64,000 nt of DNA from contig NZ_JAIQZE010000008.1 in assembly GCF_020164595.1 (NCBI RefSeq), positions 80,267-144,266 on the forward strand, written 5' to 3'. Below are positions 54,099-64,000 of the stretch, piece after piece (position 1 is the stretch's first letter; each line of letters opens with the position of its first letter). The notes under the pieces are model-generated. The model did no database searches. It was not told where the DNA came from and saw nothing but the letters and a program-made list of their open reading frames with translations. The stretch is from Psychroflexus longus (lineage in GTDB: Bacteria > Bacteroidota > Bacteroidia > Flavobacteriales > Flavobacteriaceae). A program made the position numbers and the translations under genes.

Positions 54099-55058
54099 AT
54101 GGTATATGATGTTCTTATAGTTGGTGGTGGCCCAATAGGCATTGCTTGCGCGCTTGAGGCAAAAAAGAAAAATCTTTCTTATGTCATTATTGAAAAAGGT
54201 GCGCTGGTAAATTCACTGTACAACTATCCAGATAAAATGACTTTCTTTTCTACTTCAGAAAAGTTGGAGCTAGACGATATTCCATTTGTAAGCACAAACT
54301 CCAAGCCTTCAAAGCAGGAAGCTCTGGAATATTACAGGAGAATTGTTGAATCCAAGCAAGTTCACATTCAGCTATTTGAGGAGGTTAAAAATGTTTATAG
54401 CGAAGATCATGTGTTTACAACAACCACTTCAAAAAGTAAATATCAGTCCAAGAATGTTGTAATCGCAACAGGTTTCTATGATATTCCAAATTACTTGAAC
54501 ATTCCTGGTGAAGAATTGGATAAGGTGACTCATTATTACAAAGATCCACATTATTATGCTACCCAAAAAGTAGTGGTGGTTGGCGCTAGTAATTCGTCTG
54601 TAGATGCAGCTCTGGAAACTTATAGAAAAGGAGCTGAAGTCACGATGATAGTAAGAGGAGAACAGATTGGAGAGCGTGTAAAATATTGGGTCAGACCAGA
54701 TGTGATCAACAGGATAAAAGAAGGGAGTATTACAGCTCATTTCAATTCTGAACTGACAGAAGTTGGTCAGGATTACGTTAAATTTAAAGATGAAGAGGGT
54801 AAAATCCAAACGCTGGAAAATGATTTCGTTTTAGCATTAACCGGTTACAGGCCGAATTTTAAATTTTTAGAGAAACTTGGAATCAAGCTCAGTGAGGATC
54901 AACTTTCTATTCCAGAATATAATGAGCAAACCATGCAAACCAATATTGATGGGATTTATCTAGCTGGTGTCATCTGCGGGGGAATGGAGACCCATAAATG
55001 GTTCATCGAGAATTCAAGGATTCATGCCAAAATGATCATTGCGGATATTATATCTTAA
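54099..55058 (+). CDS. ypdA: YpdA-type putative bacillithiol disulfide reductase
   Basis: This 319-residue FAD- and NADPH-binding protein has VLIVGGGPIGIACALEAKKK (FAD loop, 5-24), FSTSEKLELDDIPF, the second nucleotide loop VVVVGASNSSVDAALE (about 165-180), and GVICGGMETHKWFIENSRIHAKMI near the end. These fit YpdA, which reduces oxidised bacillithiol, the thiol used by Firmicutes and many Bacteroidetes. There is no CxxC redox pair, as in YpdA and unlike thioredoxin reductase. It follows rpe by 1 bp, and NADPH from the pentose phosphate route would supply it, though that link is inference. Confidence 0.88.
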   Translation: MVYDVLIVGGGPIGIACALEAKKKNLSYVIIEKGALVNSLYNYPDKMTFFSTSEKLELDDIPFVSTNSKPSKQEALEYYRRIVESKQVHIQLFEEVKNVYSEDHVFTTTTSKSKYQSKNVVIATGFYDIPNYLNIPGEELDKVTHYYKDPHYYATQKVVVVGASNSSVDAALETYRKGAEVTMIVRGEQIGERVKYWVRPDVINRIKEGSITAHFNSELTEVGQDYVKFKDEEGKIQTLENDFVLALTGYRPNFKFLEKLGIKLSEDQLSIPEYNEQTMQTNIDGIYLAGVICGGMETHKWFIENSRIHAKMIIADIIS

Positions 55059-55106
55059 ATAACGATTGTGTGGGATTGTGATAAAACAATTTAATTATAT
55101 TTAGGC

Positions 55107-56018
55107 ATGTCAAAACACAAGCTTTCAAAATTTTATTCTTCAGTGAATTCCTTTTTTCTTTCAGAATCGCTGAAAGAAAAACTTGAAAAAGTCATAGTTA
55201 TTGCCGCTATTATCAGTTTTGCGATTCACCTGGGGATTATCGGCTTGATTGATTTTAACTTGTTGGACATCGGGGAATATGATGGCAATTTTATAATTAG
55301 TCCTATTTCGGCTATCTATACGCCATTTTCGATCATTCTTATTTACGAGGTTTATCTTTTGGTTTTTTATTTACCGAAATCAATTACAATCTACATTGGC
55401 AAACAATATGAGATCATCACCTTGATTTTGATAAGAAAAATATTTTATGATTTATCCAATTTAGAATTTTCTTCAAGCTGGTTTTCTATAGAAGGAGATA
55501 TACAATTCACGATAGATATTGTAGCTACTTTAGTCTTGTTTTATTTGATATACACCTTTTACAAGTTAAACTCTAAAAATAAGGTTGAGAAAGAAAAAAT
55601 CACTTCAAAAACAAAATCTCACATTAAAGTGAAAAATATATTCGCTACCATTCTAGTACCAACTATTGTCCTCCTCGCGCTTTTTTCCTTTGGAAGTTGG
55701 TTTTATGAAACTATTTCAGGTACAGAGTATTCTTCCGTATCTATTAAATCAGTGAATACTATATTTTTTGATGATTTCTTTACAGTACTTATCTTAATTG
55801 ATGTGTTATTACTTTTATTTTCATTTCTACAAACTGAAGAATTTAGTCGTGTTATACGCAATTCTGGATTTGTTATTTCAACTATTCTCATCAAGTTATC
55901 GTTCTCTGCAGACAACATTATCAACACCATCCTTATCGTTGTGGCTGTCAGCTTTGGAGTTATCATTCTTCACATTTATAATAAATACTTTAAACTGAAT
56001 CAAACGCTGAAAGCATAA
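55107..56018 (+). CDS. Multipass membrane protein of unknown function
   Basis: This 303-residue protein has about seven hydrophobic helices: near 28-50, 68-92, 95-112, 136-152, 176-197, 217-236 and 255-290. A basic linker (KNKVEKEKITSKTKSHIKVK, about 153-172) splits it in two. No recognisable transporter or enzyme motif. It lies between two flavoprotein genes on the same strand, which could mean a functional link or only a shared transcript. No evidence of decay. Confidence 0.6.
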   Translation: MSKHKLSKFYSSVNSFFLSESLKEKLEKVIVIAAIISFAIHLGIIGLIDFNLLDIGEYDGNFIISPISAIYTPFSIILIYEVYLLVFYLPKSITIYIGKQYEIITLILIRKIFYDLSNLEFSSSWFSIEGDIQFTIDIVATLVLFYLIYTFYKLNSKNKVEKEKITSKTKSHIKVKNIFATILVPTIVLLALFSFGSWFYETISGTEYSSVSIKSVNTIFFDDFFTVLILIDVLLLLFSFLQTEEFSRVIRNSGFVISTILIKLSFSADNIINTILIVVAVSFGVIILHIYNKYFKLNQTLKA

Positions 56019-56067
56019 TATTTGCTTTTGAAAGGATTATAGCTTATATTATTGGAAACATTTTAAA

Positions 56068-57132
56068 ATGTATGATTTTATAATAATAGGTGCCGCACAG
56101 GCTGGCCTTTCCATGGCTTATGAACTCGAACAGCAAGGAAAAAGCTATATAGTCTTAGACAAAGAAGATGAAGTAGGAGCTTCTTGGCTTAAGCGATGGG
56201 ATTCCTTGACACTTTTTACACCTTCAGAATTTAATAATCTGAAAGGAATGGATTTTCCAAAACCAAAAGGCCACTATCCAAATAAATATGAAGTTGCTGA
56301 TTACTTCAAAGCCTATGTCGATAAATTTGAATTTCCTATTCGCTTCAATACTTTAGTGACTGAGGTTGAGGATAAAACCGATTATTTCGTTATCAAACAT
56401 GAAGATGGATTTTATGAGGCCGAGCAAGTCATCATAGCAACCGGCCCCTTTCACATCCCTTACACTCCACCATTTCACAGCAAAATCGATTCATCGATTT
56501 TCCAAATTCACAGTGACTATTATAAAAATCCAAATCAGTTACAGGATGGTAAAGCCATGGTGGTTGGCGCCGGAGATTCTGGATATCAAATTCTGGAGGA
56601 AATTTCAGATACCAATCGTGAGGTTTATTTTTCTGGAGACACGGATGTAAAAACTTTACCTCAGGAATTTCTTGGAAAAACATTGTGGTGGTGGTTTACC
56701 AAAACAGGCTATTTAAGTTTTGGTAAAGATTCCTGGCTTGGTAAAAAAATAAGTGAATCCAAACAGCCTGTTATTGGCGTGGATGTAAAAGGTATTCTAA
56801 ACAAAGATAATGTTGTTCCCGTTGGAAAAACGATAGATGCCTATCAAAACACAATTGTAACTGAAAAAGCTAAATTACTAGACATCAGAAACATCATTTG
56901 GGCCACAGGATACAGACCAAAATTTGATTGGATTGAGGGTCTCGAACTTGATAAAAACGGCTACCCAGTTCATCACAGAGGGGTAAGTAATGTGAACGGT
57001 CTTTATTTTATAGGACTTCCATGGCTTCATACTCGAGCCTCAGCTACTCTGGGTGGTATTAAAAAAGATGCAGATTATTTGGCCGATTATATCAAGAATA
57101 AAACTTCGAGCCAAAAACCTATTTCAGTCTAA
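56068..57132 (+). CDS. Flavin-containing monooxygenase-like oxidoreductase (CzcO type)
   Basis: This 354-residue FAD/NAD(P)H enzyme has the FAD loop IIGAAQAGLSMAYELEQQG (5-23), an SWLKRWDSLTLFTPSEFNNLKG segment typical of CzcO-like and YUCCA-like monooxygenases, the NADPH loop VVGAGDSGYQILEEI (about 167-181), the ATG motif in IIWATGYRPKFDWI, and a C-terminal GLPWLHTRASATLGG. It could hydroxylate a small organic substrate or act as a quinone reductase; neither can be chosen from sequence. It ends at a strong bidirectional terminator shared with sucC. Confidence 0.85.
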   Translation: MYDFIIIGAAQAGLSMAYELEQQGKSYIVLDKEDEVGASWLKRWDSLTLFTPSEFNNLKGMDFPKPKGHYPNKYEVADYFKAYVDKFEFPIRFNTLVTEVEDKTDYFVIKHEDGFYEAEQVIIATGPFHIPYTPPFHSKIDSSIFQIHSDYYKNPNQLQDGKAMVVGAGDSGYQILEEISDTNREVYFSGDTDVKTLPQEFLGKTLWWWFTKTGYLSFGKDSWLGKKISESKQPVIGVDVKGILNKDNVVPVGKTIDAYQNTIVTEKAKLLDIRNIIWATGYRPKFDWIEGLELDKNGYPVHHRGVSNVNGLYFIGLPWLHTRASATLGGIKKDADYLADYIKNKTSSQKPISV

Positions 57133-57140
57133 AACACAAA

Positions 57141-57164
57141 AAACCCTCGATACATCGAGGGTTT
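57141..57164. terminator. Bidirectional terminator between convergent genes
   Basis: AAACCCTCGAT and ATCGAGGGTTT form an 11-bp perfect stem with a 2-nt loop, flanked by A-rich DNA on the left and TTTCT on the right. It is placed between the stops of the monooxygenase-like gene (plus) and sucC (minus). Confidence 0.9.
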
Positions 57165-57188
57165 CTATATTCTATAAAGTCGAAATTT

Positions 57189-58382
57189 TTAAGCTAAGAC
57201 TTCTTGAACTTTATCTGCAGCTTCTTTAAATTGAACAGCAGTTTTCACGTCAATACCAGCCTCTTTGATCAATTCTACTGCTTTTTCGGCATTGGTTCCT
57301 TGAAGTCTTACGATAATAGGAACAGTGATCTGGTCTCCCATGTTTTTATAAGCTTCTATGATACCTTCGGCAACACGATCGCATCTTACAATACCTCCAA
57401 AAATGTTGATTAGGATAGCTTCTACTTTTTCATCTTTTAAAATGAGTTTGAAAGCCTGTTCCACTCTCTTAGCATCAGCTGTACCACCAACATCTAGGAA
57501 GTTAGCAGGTTCTCCTCCAGCAAATTTGATTAAGTCCATAGTTGCCATAGCAAGTCCAGCACCGTTTACCATACAACCAACATTTCCGTCAAGGTTGACA
57601 TAACTCAAGCCAGCATCTCTTGCTTCCACTTCTGTTGGATCTTCTTCACGCGTATCACGCATGCTTTGGTAATCTTTATGTCTGAATAAAGCTGAATCGT
57701 CTAAAGTTACTTTAGCATCGACAGCTACAATTTTATCGTCACTTGTTTTTAGTACAGGATTGATCTCAAATAAAGAAGAATCTGATCCGTCGTAAGCATT
57801 GTAAAGTGCAGTGACGAATTTTGTCATTTCTTTGAAAGCTTTTCCTTCAAGACCAAAGTTAAACGCAATTTTACGTGCTTGGAAAGGTAAAATTCCTGTT
57901 GCAGGATCAATTTCTTCTGTAAATATTCTTTCAGGAGTTTTTTCTGCAACACTTTCGATGTCCACACCCCCTTCTGGAGAATACATAATCATATTTCTTC
58001 CGGTTGCTCTATTAAGCAAAACGGACATGTAGTATTCATCTGGCTCATTATCACCTGGATAATATACATCTTCAGTTATAAGAATTTGGTGTACTTCCTT
58101 ACCCTCCTTGCTTGTTTGAGGTGTTACCAAATGCATTCCTAATATTTCGTCTGCAATTTGTTCAACTTCCTTAAGGTTTTTAGCGAGTTTAACGCCACCA
58201 CCTTTACCACGACCACCGGCATGAACCTGGGCTTTGATAACGTGCCATCCAGTTCCGGTTTCTTCAGTTAATTTTTTTGCAGCTTCAACAGCTTCTTTTG
58301 GGGTATGAGCTAAAATTCCTTTTTGGATGCCTACGCCAAAGCTACTTAATATTTCTTTGCCTTGATATTCATGTAAATTCAT
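57189..58382 (-). CDS. sucC: Succinate--CoA ligase subunit beta
   Basis: This 397-residue subunit carries the ATP-grasp domain: MNLHEYQGKEILSSFGV at the start, then IKAQVHAGGRGKGGGVKLAKN (about 49-69), LFEINPVLKT with the metal-binding residues, GYVNLDGNVGCMVNGAGLAMATMDL-type core (about 253-276), and ILINIFGGIVRCDRVAEGI (about 322-340). It makes succinate plus ATP in the TCA cycle with the alpha subunit. No sucD is nearby, so the alpha gene must be elsewhere, which I believe is usual in flavobacteria. Divergent from the DUF3820 gene. Confidence 0.97.
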   Translation of the reverse strand: MNLHEYQGKEILSSFGVGIQKGILAHTPKEAVEAAKKLTEETGTGWHVIKAQVHAGGRGKGGGVKLAKNLKEVEQIADEILGMHLVTPQTSKEGKEVHQILITEDVYYPGDNEPDEYYMSVLLNRATGRNMIMYSPEGGVDIESVAEKTPERIFTEEIDPATGILPFQARKIAFNFGLEGKAFKEMTKFVTALYNAYDGSDSSLFEINPVLKTSDDKIVAVDAKVTLDDSALFRHKDYQSMRDTREEDPTEVEARDAGLSYVNLDGNVGCMVNGAGLAMATMDLIKFAGGEPANFLDVGGTADAKRVEQAFKLILKDEKVEAILINIFGGIVRCDRVAEGIIEAYKNMGDQITVPIIVRLQGTNAEKAVELIKEAGIDVKTAVQFKEAADKVQEVLA

Positions 58383-58505
58383 AATCAGGTTTTATAGTAT
58401 AATTTGGTTGACAAAAGTAATAATTAAAAGTTTGGCTACAATAATTTAAAAGGGTTTCTTAGCAACATGAGTAAAAGCCTATCTCATGCCTAGAATTGAC
58501 TGTTA

Positions 58506-58730
58506 ATGAATTCTGAATCTCACAAAAATGCTCTAATCGAACTTGCCAATGCTAAAATGCACTTTGGTAAATACAAGGGCTATTATCTTTCTGATATTCC
58601 AGAATATTACTTGATATGGTTTAAACGAAAGGGATTTCCAGAAAATAAACTTGGTCGACAAATGCAAGAAGTATTGGAACTGAAAGAGAATGGTTTGGAA
58701 GACATCCTGAGAAGGATAAGAAGAAGCTAA
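58506..58730 (+). CDS. DUF3820 family protein
   Basis: This 74-residue soluble protein contains the DUF3820 core MHFGKYKGYYLSDIPEYYLIWFKRKGFPENKLGRQMQEV (about 18-56). The GKYKG turn, PEYY and the W-F-x-R-K-G region are the family signature. Database names for the family mention quorum-sensing-regulated virulence factor, but no function is established. It lies upstream of pyrG on the same strand and 123 bp from the divergent sucC. Confidence 0.8.
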   Translation: MNSESHKNALIELANAKMHFGKYKGYYLSDIPEYYLIWFKRKGFPENKLGRQMQEVLELKENGLEDILRRIRRS

Positions 58731-58740
58731 GGATTTTTAA

Positions 58741-60417
<1,677 letters not shown>

Positions 60418-60529
60418 CTGAAACATGATCGTTTCTGTAAATTAACCCACAATAACCTCACTTAAATAAAATTAAATGTTGATTTTTGCACGTATTTTGA
60501 AAAATTAAGTTTTACAATAGTTATAGTCA

Positions 60530-62458
60530 ATGGAAGAAAAGAAGACGTTTGATAAGAACTCTATTATAGGATTTGCTCTTATTGGATTAATTTTAATTTG
60601 GGTCATGTACATGAACCCTACTGAAGAATTAGCCCCAGAGAAGGAGACTACCGAACAAGTAGAAAAAGATACTCAGGGAGATTCTCCAGTTTCAAATATC
60701 CCAAGTTCCCCAACGCCTTCTGAAGAAGTGCCCGGAAGTTTACAAGATTCTGTAAACGCTGAACTTGCCAAAAGAGAATATGGTGCTTTTGCTTATTCTG
60801 CCATACAAGATTTCGCCAAGGATGAGGCGGTAACGACTATTGAAAATGATGTTTTAGAACTGAAGGTAAGCAGTAAAGGGGGGCAGATTGTTGAGGCTAA
60901 AATGAAAAAACATGACACCTACAAAGGTGATCCTGTTTATTTGATAAAAGATGGTAATGCTGATTTCAATATTTCTTTTGAAGCCAGCGATGGTCGCACC
61001 TACAATACCCGTGATCTTTACTTTGAACCTAATTTAAGCACAGATAACGGCAACCAGACTCTGAGCATGAGAGCTAAGGTGTCTGACATCGAATTTCTGG
61101 AATTTTACTACGAGCTTGAGCCAGATGATTACATGATGAATTTCGGCATTCGTTCTCAAGGCCTAAGTAATGTTATTTCTTCTGAAAATGCCAATCTTTC
61201 CTGGGAAGTTAAAGCAATACGTAAAGCCAAAAGTATTTCTTACGAAAATAAATATACAGAAATTGTTTACCTCTATGAAGGTGATAAAGACGATTATACT
61301 GGACAAGGTGATGAAGCCATAGAGGAAGACAAACTTATTGAGTGGATTGCCTTCAAACAGCATTTCTTTACTTCTGTGTTATTAACAGACAATCCTTTTT
61401 CAAAAGGAAAAATGACTTCAAGAAAACTAGTTCAGGATGAGCAAGTGGATACCTTATTTACTAAAAACTTTCTTGCTGAAGTTCCTCTTCAACTCAAAAA
61501 CGGGGAGTTTACTGAAAGCATGAACTGGTATCATGGTCCATCAGATTTTGATATTTTAAGCGATTATGAACGTAATTTAGATGAAATCGTTCCCTTAGGC
61601 TGGGGACTCTTTGGATGGATCAATAGATACGTCTTTATACCTTTCTTTGGCTTTTTGAGCAGTTCACTGCCAAGTTATGGATTAGCCATTATTGTGATGA
61701 CTATCGCTGTAAGAATTGTTCTTTCCCCGGTGACTTATAAGTCTTATTTATCTCAGGCTAAAATGAAAGTTTTAAAACCAGAGATCAACGAAATCAACGA
61801 GAAGTATAAGGACAATGCGATGAAAAAGCAGCAGGAAACGATGAAGCTGTACAGCAAAACAGGTGTAAGTCCGTTGGCAGGATGTATTCCTGCCCTGCTA
61901 CAGATACCCGTCTTCTACGCGCTTTTCCAGTTCTTTCCCAGTGCTTTCGATTTAAGGCAAAAAGGATTCTTATGGGCAGACGATTTATCGAGTTACGATG
62001 TGATTTTTGAATGGGATGCGTATATACCACTAGTATCATGGGCTTACGGTAACCACATAAGTTTATTTCCTATTCTTGCTTCGGTTGCGATATTTTTTTA
62101 CACGCAGATGACTGCTGGGCAAAACATGCAGCAAAGCTCACAACCAGGTATGCCAAACATGAAAGTGATCATGTACTTTGCACCTTTGGTTATGCTTATA
62201 TTCTTCAACAATTACGCGAGTGGTTTATCGCTATACTATTTCATTTCAAACTTGATCACCATAGGTATCATGTTAGTTATAAAACATGTGATAATAGATG
62301 AGAATAAAATCTTAGCCAAAATCGAAGAGAAAAAGAAAAAGCCTAAAAAGAAAGGTAAGTTCGGTAAGAAGTTTCAGGAGATAATGGAACAAGCAGCTGA
62401 ACAGCAGAAAAAGAAACAAGGTGACAAAGATGATAATAAGAAAATAGACAAGAAGTAG
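60530..62458 (+). CDS. yidC: Membrane protein insertase YidC
   Basis: This 642-residue insertase inserts and folds inner-membrane proteins with or without SecYEG. One N-terminal helix (about 13-27) precedes an acidic linker, and the large periplasmic domain (about 90-340) begins VTTIENDVLELKVSSKGGQIVEA. The conserved C-terminal membrane domain includes AIIVMTIAVRIVLSPVTYKSYLSQAKMK (about 385-412), the helix pair GCIPALLQIPVFYALFQFF (about 448-466) and a basic tail (KKKPKKKGKFGKKF) that binds ribosomes. Domain order and size match Bacteroidetes YidC. It follows pyrG by 112 bp and is followed by a terminator. Confidence 0.96.
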   Translation: MEEKKTFDKNSIIGFALIGLILIWVMYMNPTEELAPEKETTEQVEKDTQGDSPVSNIPSSPTPSEEVPGSLQDSVNAELAKREYGAFAYSAIQDFAKDEAVTTIENDVLELKVSSKGGQIVEAKMKKHDTYKGDPVYLIKDGNADFNISFEASDGRTYNTRDLYFEPNLSTDNGNQTLSMRAKVSDIEFLEFYYELEPDDYMMNFGIRSQGLSNVISSENANLSWEVKAIRKAKSISYENKYTEIVYLYEGDKDDYTGQGDEAIEEDKLIEWIAFKQHFFTSVLLTDNPFSKGKMTSRKLVQDEQVDTLFTKNFLAEVPLQLKNGEFTESMNWYHGPSDFDILSDYERNLDEIVPLGWGLFGWINRYVFIPFFGFLSSSLPSYGLAIIVMTIAVRIVLSPVTYKSYLSQAKMKVLKPEINEINEKYKDNAMKKQQETMKLYSKTGVSPLAGCIPALLQIPVFYALFQFFPSAFDLRQKGFLWADDLSSYDVIFEWDAYIPLVSWAYGNHISLFPILASVAIFFYTQMTAGQNMQQSSQPGMPNMKVIMYFAPLVMLIFFNNYASGLSLYYFISNLITIGIMLVIKHVIIDENKILAKIEEKKKKPKKKGKFGKKFQEIMEQAAEQQKKKQGDKDDNKKIDKK

Positions 62459-62495
62459 TTGCCTTATTAAATTAAAAAAATTATTAAATTAAAAA

Positions 62496-62520
62496 AAAGG
62501 AGTCCATTCTGGACTCCTTT
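62496..62520. terminator. Terminator after yidC (and end of the fasciclin gene)
   Basis: AAAGGAGTCCA and TGGACTCCTTT form an 11-bp stem with a 3-nt loop, preceded by an A tract and followed by TTTA. It lies 38 bp past the yidC stop and 26 bp past the minus-strand fasciclin gene's stop, so it can serve both. Confidence 0.88.
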
Positions 62521-62545
62521 TTATGTTTAAAAGCTATAGCCTATA

Positions 62546-63871
62546 TTAATTCACATTGATATCACCATTCATCCCTGAATGTATAGTGCAGATGTAATCA
62601 TTGATTTCCGCAGCTAATTCTGCTGTAAGCGTAAAATCAAACTGCATTCCATCAGTGACAAAATTTACATCAGGATCAGCCTCGAAAGAGCCTTGTGCAC
62701 TTTGACTCAAGAGAGCATCTCCATTTGCATTTCTTAGTTCAAATGGATGTGAACTAGCACCTGTTATGGTTAATTCATAACGTGTTCCTTCTGTAAGTGT
62801 CCAGGTGCTATTATTAGAATCTAGACTTGTTGGCTGCTCACTACCCGTAATACTACTCACATAAAAAGCCTGTGCTCCGTCATTATCTACGGTCATTTCT
62901 ACAGTATTCGGAGCTGGTTCAGGTTCTAAGCCTAAATCTGGGAGAATTACCGTACTCACAACATGTGTAATTCCGTTTCCTGCTTGGACATCAGTAACAA
63001 CTATTTCAATTGTCCTTCCATTTTGGTCTGTTATAGTTGTCCCATTAAGTTCAAAAGTCTCACCCAAAGTTGTAACTGTTCCTGTTGGAAGTCCAGAAGA
63101 TTTAATGTTTGCTCCACCAATCACATGGGTATTTAAAACTGACGTTAAAGTTGTTTCATCAATGTCTGCCAGACTGTCGAATCCAAGTTCAGCAAGTAAA
63201 CCTGTAAACGCGTCGTTGGTAGGTGCAAATATTGTAAACGGAGCCGGACTTTCAAATGAACTTAATGTACCGACAAAATTGGGTTCTTCATCTCTAGTTA
63301 AAGCCTGTTCTAAAGTTTCAAAAGTTGAATCTGCTATTACAAAAGTGGTCACATCTGGAATTGTGATAACCTCGTTTACAATGTGTACAACACCATTAGA
63401 TGCCATATTATCGGGTTCAGTTACTGTCGAAGTTCCGTTTAAAGTAACATCAGTTCCAACATTGATGTATAAACTTAGGTTGTTTTCCTCACCTGAAACC
63501 TGCTCAGTTGCTAAGGTGTTTAAATATGCCGTAGATAATGCTGATGACTCGGCAGAGCCTTCCAAGACGTGGTTTAATAGAATATTGGTGACTTGTTCAC
63601 TTGTAAGGCCTGAAGTATCAATACCCTCAAAAGCATTGTCTGTCGGTGCGAATACGGTATAAATACCATTATTAAGCACTTGCTCTAAGCCATTTGAAAC
63701 TAGCAAATCTTCCAAAATATTATGATATGGACTATCTGCGATGATCTCGAAAGTAGTTGGATTATTGTTGATTGGCTCGCCAGCACCATAACCGTCTTCA
63801 TCGCTACTACAGGAACTTACTCCAATCATCAATACTGCTATTAAAACTAAATTTCTTACTGCATTTTTCAT
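62546..63871 (-). CDS. Fasciclin-domain lipoprotein with C-terminal cupredoxin-like domain
   Basis: This 441-residue lipoprotein has the signal NAVRNLVLIAVLMIGVSSC (lipobox cysteine about residue 21). The first fasciclin (FAS1) domain (about 40-172) contains YTVFAPTDNAFEGI and NHVLEGS, and the second (about 176-318) contains FTIFAPTNDAFTGLLAELGF and HVVSTVILPDLG. The end (about 330-441) is a cupredoxin-like fold with an SSHPFELRN histidine and a late C-T-I-H-S-G-M segment. These supply H, C, H and M, the ligands of a type 1 copper site. FAS1 domains mediate adhesion. The fusion suggests a surface adhesin with an electron-transfer or copper-binding module. It is flanked by the yidC terminator and the end palindrome. 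Confidence 0.85.
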   Translation of the reverse strand: MKNAVRNLVLIAVLMIGVSSCSSDEDGYGAGEPINNNPTTFEIIADSPYHNILEDLLVSNGLEQVLNNGIYTVFAPTDNAFEGIDTSGLTSEQVTNILLNHVLEGSAESSALSTAYLNTLATEQVSGEENNLSLYINVGTDVTLNGTSTVTEPDNMASNGVVHIVNEVITIPDVTTFVIADSTFETLEQALTRDEEPNFVGTLSSFESPAPFTIFAPTNDAFTGLLAELGFDSLADIDETTLTSVLNTHVIGGANIKSSGLPTGTVTTLGETFELNGTTITDQNGRTIEIVVTDVQAGNGITHVVSTVILPDLGLEPEPAPNTVEMTVDNDGAQAFYVSSITGSEQPTSLDSNNSTWTLTEGTRYELTITGASSHPFELRNANGDALLSQSAQGSFEADPDVNFVTDGMQFDFTLTAELAAEINDYICTIHSGMNGDINVN

Positions 63872-63907
63872 TTTCTAAGTTCAAGTTATAAGTGCAACAT
63901 GTAAGTT

Positions 63908-63939
63908 TAAAATACTGCGGGCTAGCCCGCAGTATTTTA
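63908..63939. repeat. 32-bp perfect palindrome
   Basis: TAAAATACTGCGGGCT and AGCCCGCAGTATTTTA are exact reverse complements with no loop (centre between 63923 and 63924). It is GC-rich in the middle and AT-rich at the ends, 36 bp upstream of the fasciclin ATG and 25 bp before the putative transposase ATG. It could be a bidirectional terminator, a dispersed repeat, or the target or end of an insertion element. Confidence 0.75.
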
Positions 63940-63964
63940 GGTTCAATAGTTATATTGATCTTGC

Positions 63965-64000
63965 ATGAAAAAATACAAACAACTGACCTTAGGTCAAAGA
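63965..64000 (+). CDS. Start of a possible IS30-family transposase (partial)
   Basis: ATG at 63965 opens MKKYKQLTLGQR and runs off the window. The segment K-x-L-T-L-x-x-R is how many IS30-family transposases begin (followed normally by YQIEVLL and a helix-turn-helix), but 12 residues cannot prove it. It points away from the fasciclin gene and is preceded by the 32-bp palindrome. IS30 relatives often target palindromes, which fits but is not proof. Confidence 0.4.
   Translation, partial: MKKYKQLTLGQR

Noticed and set aside
63105..63662. 185-codon plus-strand frame opposite the fasciclin gene
   Set aside because: Antisense shadow of the repeat-like FAS1 domains; the minus-strand gene has signal peptide, domains and terminator.

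Overview
The window is a stretch of Flavobacteriaceae (Bacteroidetes) chromosome. The evidence is AT-rich DNA, TAnnTTTG-type promoter elements, the gliding genes gldB and gldC, a zinc-less DnaG of the flavobacterial type, a YpdA-type bacillithiol disulfide reductase, a Bacteroidetes-length FtsZ and FtsA, and many lipoproteins and beta-barrel proteins. The MurE DNPR motif indicates meso-DAP peptidoglycan.

Layout. (1) 1-2.4 kb is a decayed zone. It holds a partial minus-strand gene, a heavily broken beta-barrel gene, a tandem repeat, and tRNA-Arg(TCG) overlapped by a small GIY-YIG nuclease gene with a second 5' tRNA fragment on its far side. (2) 2.4-18 kb starts with yqeY and a TauE/SafE permease and then becomes an accessory island. 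The island contains a group II intron (class C type), small plus-strand membrane and lipoprotein genes separated by palindromic elements, TlpA-type thioredoxin proteins, a multi-copy family of small membrane proteins, TraB/GumN and DUF885 proteins. Several island genes carry one or more disabling mutations. (3) 18.1-33.5 kb is an intact dcw cluster on the minus strand: mraZ-rsmH-ftsL-ftsI-murE-mraY-murD-ftsW-murG-murC-ftsQ-ftsA-ftsZ. It runs from three 10-bp repeats before mraZ (a probable MraZ operator) to a strong terminator after ftsZ. (4) 33.8-62.5 kb is housekeeping: alpha/beta hydrolase, engB, gldC, gldB, nadE, dnaG, a polyprenyl synthase, rlmN, HMG-CoA lyase, lysE-type exporter, pyrD, pepT, fluC, a two-component system, a deoxynucleoside kinase, rpe, ypdA-like, a flavin monooxygenase-like gene, sucC, pyrG and yidC. 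(5) 62.5-64 kb holds a fasciclin-fasciclin-cupredoxin lipoprotein, a 32-bp perfect palindrome and what looks like the first codons of an IS30-type transposase.

How it fits together. The dcw genes make and export lipid II precursors (MurC-G, MraY, FtsW) and run the divisome (FtsZ, FtsA, FtsQ, FtsL, FtsI), with MraZ as probable autoregulator. In flavobacteria, as I recall, yqeY normally follows ftsZ. Here about 15 kb of accessory DNA lies between them, so the island probably inserted at the end of the dcw operon. The most interesting region is 4.2-9.6 kb. Its small same-strand genes are each separated by a structured palindromic element, several ending in an ACCGTT- or AACGTT-like motif just before the next gene. 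A class-C-type group II intron sits in the opposite orientation at the edge of one of these palindromes. That resembles an integron-like cassette array with an intron of the attC-targeting kind, but no integrase is in the window and this reading is inference.
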